A stretch of 64,000 bases of DNA from Streptomyces jeddahensis. GTDB lineage: Bacteria; Actinomycetota; Actinomycetes; Streptomycetales; Streptomycetaceae. The stretch's first letter is position 1; every line of letters begins with the position of its first letter. The notes under the pieces were generated by a model. The model was not told where the DNA came from, did not search any database, and saw nothing but the letters and a program-made list of their open reading frames with translations. Both the position numbers and the translations under genes were made by a program. Below, piece after piece: positions 33,852 through 40,559 of the stretch. Where the stretch lies: NCBI RefSeq assembly GCF_001642995.1, contig NZ_LOHS01000200.1:1-64000 (forward strand). Reading direction: 5' to 3'.

Positions 33852-34466
33852 TCAGCGTCCGGCGAGCGGTGCGGCTGTCCTTGCCTTCTTCGCCCTGGCC
33901 GCGAAGGAGGCGGCCGCCGCCGCGTTCACGCGGAGGGTCGCCGCGCGGTCCCCTGCCGTGAGCAGGTCCAGTTGCAGGCCGCGCCACAGCGAGACCAGCT
34001 CGCGGGCGAGATCGTCGGCCGCGGCCGCCGGTACGCCGTCGGCGCGCAGCGCGGCCGCCGCCCGTTGGCGCCAGTCCTTGGCGACGGCTCCGAGGAACGC
34101 GTCGAAGCGGCCGCGCTGGTACCCCGCGAGACCCAGCACCTCGAAGAAGACCCGGTGGAAGGGAAGGTTCTCGTCCGCCGACAGCGTCTCCCAGGCCGCC
34201 TCGAGCCGGGCGCGCAGCGGGCGTGCCCGGTCCTCGAGGAGCTCGAAGACCGGCTCGAGCAGCGGAAAGCGCCGCCCCGCCTCGGTGAGCGCGGCCGTGA
34301 TCAGCTCCTCCTTGGACCCGAAGTAGTACAGCAGCATGCGGTTGTTGCTGCCGACGGCCTTAGCGATACCGCGCAGGGACAGACCGGCGACACCGTGCGC
34401 CAGGATGTGGTCGGCGCTCAGCCGCAGCAGGCGTGCGCGCTCGCTCTCATCCGGAGTAGGGGACAT
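33852..34466 (-). CDS. TetR-family regulator of the ABC/dioxygenase cluster
   Basis: This 204-residue protein has a TetR helix-turn-helix at residues 10-55 (LSLRGIAKAVGSNNRMLLYY then FGSKEEL) and a ligand-binding helical C-terminus. ATG 34466 has GCGAGG upstream; a frame extending to 34616 gives a Pro/Arg-rich leader without family similarity. It is divergent from the transporter operon, with the palindrome 34648-34663 in between, and convergent with the dioxygenase, whose promoter has the same palindrome. It is therefore the likely repressor of both. Confidence 0.85.
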   Translation of the reverse strand: MSPTPDESERARLLRLSADHILAHGVAGLSLRGIAKAVGSNNRMLLYYFGSKEELITAALTEAGRRFPLLEPVFELLEDRARPLRARLEAAWETLSADENLPFHRVFFEVLGLAGYQRGRFDAFLGAVAKDWRQRAAAALRADGVPAAAADDLARELVSLWRGLQLDLLTAGDRAATLRVNAAAAASFAARAKKARTAAPLAGR

Positions 34467-34647
34467 GCCTCGCACTCTAACCGGGCTGGTGACCGGGGGT
34501 GCGTGGGTGCGTGCGCGGGCGCCCGGGGGTGGGGGCGAACCCTTCAGCCGGGATGGCCGTACCAGCCGGGGTGGCCGCACCAGCCCGGGCGTAACGGTTC
34601 GGCTCAGCCGTCGCAATGCCCGTGAAACCGGTTCGTCCTACCGTCCA

Positions 34648-34663
34648 TGAACCGATTGGTTCA
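34648..34663. promoter_or_regulatory. TetR-type operator upstream of the ABC transporter operon
   Basis: TGAACCGATTGGTTCA is a 16-bp palindrome with perfect 6-bp arms, differing at one central base from the site before the dioxygenase. A partial copy (GAAACCGGTTC) lies at 34624-34634. Confidence 0.75.
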
Positions 34664-34682
34664 CGAGCAAGGAGGGGCCTTC

Positions 34683-35501
34683 ATGGCCACCACCGGAATC
34701 AGCGAGTCTCCTCCCGCCGCACCAGCACCGCCCGCCCCCGCCGCGCTGGAACTGCGCGGGGTGACCAAGGAGTTCAGCCTTCGCCGCTCGCGTACCGTCA
34801 CCGCGCTCGAATCGGTCGACCTCACGGTGGGACACGGCGAGTTCGTCGCCCTGCTCGGGCCCTCGGGCTGCGGCAAGTCCACCGTGCTGCGCATGGTCGC
34901 CGGTCTCGAGGAACCCACGTACGGCGAGGTGCTCGTCGAGGGCGGTGCGCCCGCTCACCTCGTGCGCCGCCACCGGCTGGGCATCGCCTTCCAGGAGCAC
35001 GCCCTGCTCCCATGGGCGAGCGCGTACGACAACATCGCGCTGCCCTTCCGGGTCGCGGGCCGACCCGTGGACGCCGCACGGGTCACGGAGCTGCTGGAAC
35101 TCGTCGGACTCGAGGGGTTCGCGGACGCGCGGCCCCGGCAGCTGTCGGGCGGCATGCGGCAGCGGGTGGCCATCGCCCGCGCGCTCGTCCTGGACCCCGA
35201 AGTGCTGCTGCTCGACGAACCGTTCGGCGCCCTGGACGCCGTCACCCGGCGGCGGATGAACTTCGAGCTGGCCCGCATCTGGGCCGATCAGCGCATCACG
35301 ACGCTGCTCGTCACGCACGACGTCGACGAGGCCGTGCTGCTCGCCGACCGCGTCGTCGTCCTCACCGGCCGGCCCGGCACCGTACGCCACGTCGAGGAGA
35401 TCACTCTGCCGAGGCCCCGCGACCGGGCGCTCGCACGGAACGCCGAGTTCCATGACATCGTCGACCGGCTGACCGCCCTCCTCGACGAGGGGGCCGAGTG
35501 A
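34683..35501 (+). CDS. ABC transporter ATPase (nitrate/sulfonate/pyrimidine type)
   Basis: This 272-residue ATPase resembles SsuB/TauB/ThiZ. It has Walker A GPSGCGKST, Q-loop AFQEHALLPW, signature LSGGMRQRVAIARAL, Walker B VLLLDEPFGALD and LLVTHDVDEAV. The start at 34683 has AAGGAGGGG upstream; an ATG at 34647 lies inside the operator and lacks such a site. First gene of an operon of ATPase, two permeases, binding protein and a deaminase, all with overlaps or small gaps. Confidence 0.87.
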   Translation: MATTGISESPPAAPAPPAPAALELRGVTKEFSLRRSRTVTALESVDLTVGHGEFVALLGPSGCGKSTVLRMVAGLEEPTYGEVLVEGGAPAHLVRRHRLGIAFQEHALLPWASAYDNIALPFRVAGRPVDAARVTELLELVGLEGFADARPRQLSGGMRQRVAIARALVLDPEVLLLDEPFGALDAVTRRRMNFELARIWADQRITTLLVTHDVDEAVLLADRVVVLTGRPGTVRHVEEITLPRPRDRALARNAEFHDIVDRLTALLDEGAE

Positions 35502-36244
35502 ACCGCGCCCGCACCGCCCTGCTCACCGCCGCCGGCACCCTGCTGCTGCTCGCGGCCATGGAGGCCGCCGGGCGGCTCGGTGTGCTCGGGGAGAGTTGGC
35601 CGCCGCTCAGCCAGGTCGTCGCCGCCCTCGGCGACCCCGTCACGCGCGATCTGCTGGGCCGCGCGCTCGCCGCCACGGCGACCGCGGCGGGCACCGGCTT
35701 CGCCGCCGGTGCGCTCGCCGCACTCGCCGTCGCCGTGACGGGAGTGCTGCTGCCGGTCCTCAAGGCCGGGCTCGACCGGCTGGCCGCCGTCGTCCACGCC
35801 GTGCCGCTCATCGCGCTCGGACCGCTGCTGATCACCACCGTCGGCCGCGAAGGCACGCCCTCCGTGATCGCCGCGCTGGCCGCCGGCTTCGCGGTGTTCG
35901 TCGCCGCCACCTCCGGGCTGGGCGCCGCGAGCGAGGCCCACCGCGATGTGTTCCGCGCCCTGGGCGCATCCCGGCGCAGCACGCTCGTACGCCTTCAGCT
36001 CCCCGCCGCCGTACCGCTGCTGCTCGACGGTCTTGCGCTCGCCGCGCCTGCGGCGGTGCTGGGCGCCGTGGTCGGCGACTGGTTCGGCGCGCCGCGTGGT
36101 CTCGGTGTCCTGCTGGTCAGCTCGATGCAGAACTTCCAGACGGAGCTCATGTGGTCGGCTGCCCTGTCCGCCGCCGCGATCTCCCTCCTCGCGTACGCAG
36201 CGCTGGCCGGCCTGCGCACGGCGGCAGCCCGGAGGTTCGCATGA
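35498..36244 (+). CDS. ABC transporter permease, first subunit
   Basis: This 248-residue protein has six hydrophobic segments and the EAA loop in VFRALGASRRSTLVRLQLPA. It belongs to the SsuC/TauC/ThiX permease family. The GTG start overlaps the ATPase stop (GTGA). Systems of this family normally use one permease gene as a homodimer; here a second, different permease follows, so the channel may be a heterodimer. Confidence 0.84.
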   Translation: MNRARTALLTAAGTLLLLAAMEAAGRLGVLGESWPPLSQVVAALGDPVTRDLLGRALAATATAAGTGFAAGALAALAVAVTGVLLPVLKAGLDRLAAVVHAVPLIALGPLLITTVGREGTPSVIAALAAGFAVFVAATSGLGAASEAHRDVFRALGASRRSTLVRLQLPAAVPLLLDGLALAAPAAVLGAVVGDWFGAPRGLGVLLVSSMQNFQTELMWSAALSAAAISLLAYAALAGLRTAAARRFA

Positions 36245-37023
36245 ACGGACGTGCACCGCAGCACGGCACCAGGGCCCTGCATGCCACCGGCCGGCTGCTG
36301 TCCCGCTACTGGACCGTTCTCGCCCTCGTCGCCGCCTGGGGCGCCTGGGTGCGGACGCAGCACCTCAACCAGATCGTCGCGCCCACCCCGGCCGCCGTGT
36401 TCGGCGATGTGCTCGACAACCCCGGTGCCTACGCCCCGGATCTCGGCTGGACGCTCCTCAACGCGGCCGTGGGCGTGGCGCTGGGCATGCTGCTCGGGCT
36501 GGCCGGCGCCCTGCTGGTGTGGACGTCCCCCGTCCTTTCCGGGCTGATGACGCCCATGGCGCTCATCATGCGCTCGGTGCCCGTGGTCGCGATGATTCCC
36601 GTGATCGCACGCGTCGTCGGCTTCGGCACCGCGGCCGTACTGACGATCACCACCGTGGTGTCGTTCTTCCCCGTCTTCGTCCTGGCCGGTTCGGGGCTGC
36701 GTGCCGCGCCCGCCGCGACCCGCGACGTCTTCACCGTCCTCGCCGCCTCAGGCCTGACCCGGCTGCGGCTGCTCCTGCTGCCGGGCGCCGTGCCCGCTCT
36801 GCTCGTCGCCCTCCGGCTGACCGCGCCCACCGCCGTACTGGCCGCCATGCTCGCCGAGTATCTGCTGGGAACGCACGGCCTCGGGCAGCTCTTCGCCCGG
36901 TCCGTCACGTTCATGGACCCTGCCCGTGCCTGGGGCACGGCCCTGGTCGCCACCGTCGTGTCCGTCCTGTGCTTCGTCGGGGCCCGGGCCGCCGAACGCC
37001 AGGGAACCGCGCGCTTCACCTGA
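36241..37023 (+). CDS. ABC transporter permease, second subunit
   Basis: This 260-residue permease has six membrane segments and an EAA loop in VFTVLAASGLTRLRLLLLPG. It is of the same family as the preceding gene product but clearly diverged, and it carries a longer N-terminal cytoplasmic region. The ATG overlaps the preceding stop by 4 bp. The paired permeases would form a heterodimeric channel. Confidence 0.84.
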   Translation: MNGRAPQHGTRALHATGRLLSRYWTVLALVAAWGAWVRTQHLNQIVAPTPAAVFGDVLDNPGAYAPDLGWTLLNAAVGVALGMLLGLAGALLVWTSPVLSGLMTPMALIMRSVPVVAMIPVIARVVGFGTAAVLTITTVVSFFPVFVLAGSGLRAAPAATRDVFTVLAASGLTRLRLLLLPGAVPALLVALRLTAPTAVLAAMLAEYLLGTHGLGQLFARSVTFMDPARAWGTALVATVVSVLCFVGARAAERQGTARFT

Positions 37024-37050
37024 CGCCACGCCTGCCTCGGTGCGACCCCG

Positions 37051-37117
37051 GCCCGACCCCGTGCCACTCCCCGCCTGACCCCGCGCCACCCCCTGCCTGA
37101 CCCCGTGCCACCCCCCC
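37051..37117. repeat. Three tandem copies of a 22-bp repeat before the binding-protein gene
   Basis: The unit GCCTGACCCCGTGCCACCCC (plus two bases) occurs three times with few changes (starts 37051, 37073, 37095). It lies in the 123-bp gap between permease and binding-protein genes. Copy-number change here would alter the leader of the binding-protein cistron. Confidence 0.7.
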
Positions 37118-37146
37118 CGCTTTCCGAACCTGTGGAAGGAACGCCC

Positions 37147-38235
37147 GTGTCGCCACGTCAAGATCTCTCCCGCCGAGCCCTCCTGCGCGCCGCGGGCGCC
37201 TCCGGACTCGCCCTCGGCGCCGGCGGGCTGCTCAGCGCCTGTGGCTCCGCCGACTCGTCCGGCAGCGCCTCCGGGGCCGCCGGAGCCGAGTCCGCCACCG
37301 TCAAGGTCGCCCTCGGCTGGATCAAGAACGTCGAGTTCGCGGGGTTCTGGCTGGCCGACCACAAGGGGTACTACGCGGACGAGAACCTCACCGTCGAGTT
37401 CCAGGCCGGGGGCCCCAACACCCCCGACCCCACCCAGTCGGTGTCGGCGGGCTCGGCGGACCTCGGCGTGCACGCCAACATGCAGACGCTGCTCCAGTCG
37501 ATCCCCAAGGGCAACGACTTCTCCCTCCTCGGGGCCGTCTTCCAGACCAGCCCCGGCGGGCTGCTCTCGCTCGCCGCCGACCCGGTGACCGAGCCGAAGG
37601 ACCTGCTGGGCGCCAAGGTGCTGGGCCAGCAGGGCACCCAGCCCACGATCGACGCGGTCCTCACCCGCGCCGGACTGGAGAAGGACTACGACTTCGTCCC
37701 CGTCGGATACGACGTCAGCCCGCTCGTGGAGAAGCAGGGCAAGGCGTACACCTGCTTCCTCACCAACCAGCCGATCACGCTGGAGACCAAGTACGGCATG
37801 AAGAAGGGCAAGGGCTACCAGGTCGTGACGTACACGGACCTCGGCCTGCCCACGTACTCGTCGATCGTGTTCTGCAAGCGGACCATGCTGACCGGGCAGG
37901 CCGACGTCCTGGAACGGTTCCTGCGCGCCACCATCCGCGGCTGGCAGGACAACGCGAAGGACCCGGAGGAGGCGGCGAAGCTCGCCGTCACGAAGTACGG
38001 CGTCGATCTCGGCCTCGAGCTCAAGCAGCAGATCAGGGAGAACGAGCTGCAGATCCCCTTCACCCAGAGCGCGTTGACGAAGGAAAAGGGCCTGCTGCGC
38101 ATCGATGACAAGCTGCTCGGCGGCGACATGTACGACGGACTGAGGGCCGCCGGAGTCAAGAAGCTGCCCAGCGCCTCGAAGATCGTCGACCAGTCGGTGC
38201 TGGACGCCGTGTTCGACGGGAAGGCGACGGTGTGA
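37147..38235 (+). CDS. ABC transporter substrate-binding lipoprotein (NMT1/THI5 type)
   Basis: This 362-residue protein has a Tat lipoprotein signal (SRRALLRAAGASG, lipobox LLSACG). The mature part begins VKVALGWIKNVEFAGFWLAD then HKGYYADENLTVEF, the pattern of NMT1/THI5-like binding proteins that take thiamine-pyrimidine precursors, riboflavin, nucleobases or sulfonates. GTG 37147 is used because GGAAGGAACG lies upstream and an earlier ATG (37105) falls inside the repeat. The neighbouring deaminase suggests a ligand with an amino-heterocycle. GTGA overlap with the deaminase gene. Confidence 0.82.
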   Translation: MSPRQDLSRRALLRAAGASGLALGAGGLLSACGSADSSGSASGAAGAESATVKVALGWIKNVEFAGFWLADHKGYYADENLTVEFQAGGPNTPDPTQSVSAGSADLGVHANMQTLLQSIPKGNDFSLLGAVFQTSPGGLLSLAADPVTEPKDLLGAKVLGQQGTQPTIDAVLTRAGLEKDYDFVPVGYDVSPLVEKQGKAYTCFLTNQPITLETKYGMKKGKGYQVVTYTDLGLPTYSSIVFCKRTMLTGQADVLERFLRATIRGWQDNAKDPEEAAKLAVTKYGVDLGLELKQQIRENELQIPFTQSALTKEKGLLRIDDKLLGGDMYDGLRAAGVKKLPSASKIVDQSVLDAVFDGKATV

Positions 38236-39365
38236 CCGTGCCGGAGGCGACGGGCGTCACGGAGGGTGTGGGGGACAAGGCAGCCGCGGCGGTCACGGAC
38301 GGCGCGACGGCCCCGGCACGGGATCTCACGACGGCCCCGGCACGGGATCTCACGACGGCCCCAGTACGGGATCTCGCGACGGCCCCGGTACGGGATCTCC
38401 GGGCGCTGCCCAAAGCGCATCTCCACCTGCACCTCGAGGGTTCGATGCGGCCCGCCACCCTCGCCGATCTCGCCCGGAGCCAGGGCGCGCCGGTGCCGGA
38501 CGTGTCCGCGTACGGCACCTTCGGCCAGTTCGGGCTCCGCTACCAGGAGGCCGTGTCGCTCGTCCGGGACGAGGACGGCCTGCGCCGCATCGTCCGGGAG
38601 GTGGTGGAGGACGCGGCCGCGGACGGTGCGGTGTGGGTCGAACCGGCCGTCAATCCGATGGGGTACGCGACGCTGTTCGGCCGCAGCCCGGCCTACGTGC
38701 TGGACCTCATGCTCGACGAGGCGCTCGGCACGGCGGACCGGCTCGGCATCGGCTGCGGGCTCCTCGTCACCGCGCTCCGGCATCTCGATCCGCGCGAGGC
38801 CGTGGATCTGGCACGGCTCGCCGCCCGACGGGCGGATGCCGGGGTGGTCGCGTTCGGGCTGGCCGCGGACGAGTCGCTGTACCCGCCCGAGCCCTTCGCC
38901 GACGCCTTCGCGCTCGCCCGCGCAGGTGGGCTGATCGCGGCACCGCACGCCGGTGAACTCGCCGGTCCCGGCAGCGTCCTCGGCGCCCTCGACGCGCTCG
39001 GCGCACAGCGCATCCAGCACGGCGTACGGGCGGTCGAAGACCCCGGACTGCTGGCGCGTCTGGCGGCGGAAGGCATCGTGCTGGACGTCTGCCCGACCTC
39101 CAACACCCGCCTGGGCATCGTCGAATCCCTCACCGCCCACCCTCTGCCCGACCTGCTCGCCGCCGGGGTGCGCTGCACCATCGCCGCCGACGACTCCCTG
39201 CTCTTCGGGCCCGGCCTGCTCGACGAGTACGAGACGGCCCGCACCGCCCTCGCCCTGACTGACCGCCAGCTCGCCGCCGTCGCCGAAGACTCCCTGCGGG
39301 CGTCCGGCGCTCCCGCGGACACGGTGGCCCAGGCACTGAAGGGCCTACGGGCCTGGCTGGACTGA
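38232..39365 (+). CDS. Adenosine-deaminase-like enzyme
   Basis: This 377-residue protein has the adenosine deaminase fold with metal and substrate residues: KAHLHLHLEGS (61-71), the catalytic pair in HAGEL, RIQHGVR, CPTSNTRLG, and AADDSLLFG, where true adenosine deaminases have NTDDP. The altered last motif suggests another amino-purine or amino-pyrimidine substrate. Residues 29-60 are four copies of an eight-residue repeat (ARDLTTAP), not part of the fold. It overlaps the binding-protein gene, so it probably deaminates what the transporter brings in. Confidence 0.8.
   Translation: MTVPEATGVTEGVGDKAAAAVTDGATAPARDLTTAPARDLTTAPVRDLATAPVRDLRALPKAHLHLHLEGSMRPATLADLARSQGAPVPDVSAYGTFGQFGLRYQEAVSLVRDEDGLRRIVREVVEDAAADGAVWVEPAVNPMGYATLFGRSPAYVLDLMLDEALGTADRLGIGCGLLVTALRHLDPREAVDLARLAARRADAGVVAFGLAADESLYPPEPFADAFALARAGGLIAAPHAGELAGPGSVLGALDALGAQRIQHGVRAVEDPGLLARLAAEGIVLDVCPTSNTRLGIVESLTAHPLPDLLAAGVRCTIAADDSLLFGPGLLDEYETARTALALTDRQLAAVAEDSLRASGAPADTVAQALKGLRAWLD
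38316..38405. repeat. 24-bp tandem repeat in the deaminase N-terminus
   Basis: GCACGGGATCTCACGACGGC plus four bases repeats nearly four times in frame, giving the ARDLTTAP/VRDLATAP series. The unit is a multiple of three, so copy-number change leaves the frame intact. Confidence 0.8.
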
Positions 39366-39403
39366 CCGAGAGGACGGACGACGGTCAATCGGCGGAAAAG
39401 GGA

Positions 39404-39442
39404 GGGGCGCCGCGGACCGCTTGTGGCGGTTCGCGACGCCCC
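39404..39442. terminator. Bidirectional terminator between deaminase and trypsin genes
   Basis: A 17-bp stem (39404-39420 with 39426-39442) with one wobble and one mismatch and a TTGTG loop lies between the two convergent genes. Beyond it, GATCAGGAGT-like short repeats run to the trypsin stop. Confidence 0.75.
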
Positions 39443-39513
39443 GGCGCACCTGAGGGTTCTCAGGAGTGATCAGGAAGTGGTCTCGAGCCGATCAGAGATC
39501 GATCAGGAGTGGA

Positions 39514-40305
39514 TCAGGAGTTGATCTGCGCCGTCACCAGGGACGAGAAGGTGGTCAGCCGCGTGTAGACGCCGGGGTACTCCGCGTCCGCGCAGCCGTA
39601 GCCCCAGGACGTGATGCCCGCGAGCCTGCCGCCGATGACGAGCGGTCCGCCGCTGTCGCCCTGGCAGGTGTCCACACCGCCGTCCTCGTAGCCCGCGCAG
39701 ACCATGTCGGAGGCGATGTACGACGAGCCGTACGCGGACGAGCAGGTGGTGTTGGAGACGGTCGGGACGGTGGCCGTGCGCAGCTGGTTGGAGGACGAGC
39801 CACCCGAGGAGGTGGTGCCCCAGCCGAGGATGCGGGCGGTGGTGCCGGCCGCGTACACGCCGGTGTCCGACGAGGAGACGTACCCGATGGGCGTGTACGG
39901 CATCGAGGTGGACAGGGTCAGGACGGCGACGTCGTCGCCCTGCTCGGCGGACGTGTAGTCCGGGTGGATCCATATTCTGCTGACCGACGCGACGGTGCCG
40001 TTGGTGCCGTTGCGGTAGGTGCGGCCGCCGACGACCTTGGTGTTGCTGGTCGTCCTGCCGTCCACACAGTGCGCGGCGGTGACCACCTTGGTGGCCGACA
40101 CCAGGGTGCCGCCGCAGAACTGGCTCTGCGAGGCGTTGGTGATCTGCATGACGTACGGGTAGGCGGACGCCGTCGTGGTCGTGCCGCCGACGATGGGCTG
40201 GGGCGCGGCGACGGCGGTGGGAGCGCCCAGTGCGACGGTCGCGGCGGCGGCAGCGGTCGCGACGCAGACGGCGGCGGCCTTCTTGACACGGGTGAGCCCG
40301 AACAT
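39514..40305 (-). CDS. Secreted trypsin-like serine protease (S1A)
   Basis: This 263-residue protease has a Sec signal ending near residue 33, a propeptide junction just before IVGG (38-41), and the complete triad: His79 in TAAHC, Asp125 in DDVAVL, Ser218 in GDSGGP. Asp212, six residues before the serine, marks trypsin specificity for Arg/Lys. Disulfide cysteines are in the usual places. It resembles the well-known Streptomyces trypsin family. Its activation needs removal of the short propeptide. AGGAG lies just before the ATG. Confidence 0.92.
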   Translation of the reverse strand: MFGLTRVKKAAAVCVATAAAAATVALGAPTAVAAPQPIVGGTTTTASAYPYVMQITNASQSQFCGGTLVSATKVVTAAHCVDGRTTSNTKVVGGRTYRNGTNGTVASVSRIWIHPDYTSAEQGDDVAVLTLSTSMPYTPIGYVSSSDTGVYAAGTTARILGWGTTSSGGSSSNQLRTATVPTVSNTTCSSAYGSSYIASDMVCAGYEDGGVDTCQGDSGGPLVIGGRLAGITSWGYGCADAEYPGVYTRLTTFSSLVTAQINS

Positions 40306-40559
40306 GGATCTCCTCAGGAATGCCGGTGGGGGGTGATGCGCGGGTGGGGGTGGTGCACCGGGCCTGCGGGAAGGCGAGCGCCGGTGCCCGAGCGTGCGGC
40401 ACGCCTCACGCTAGGGGCGGCTGCAGGAACGGCCCAATAGGGGTTCTCCCTGCGGGAGTTGGCACAGGGAAAACCCTCGACCATGTTTCGGCCACCTCGG
40501 GGACCTTCGGTCCGGCGCCCGTCCCCCGGCTCCCGCGGCAGACCCGGCTCCCGCAGCCG

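Noticed and set aside
32883..38235. The dioxygenase and importer as a standard taurine/sulfonate system
   Set aside because: No monooxygenase pair is present, two different permeases occur, and a coupled deaminase fits poorly with sulfonates. It remains an alternative.
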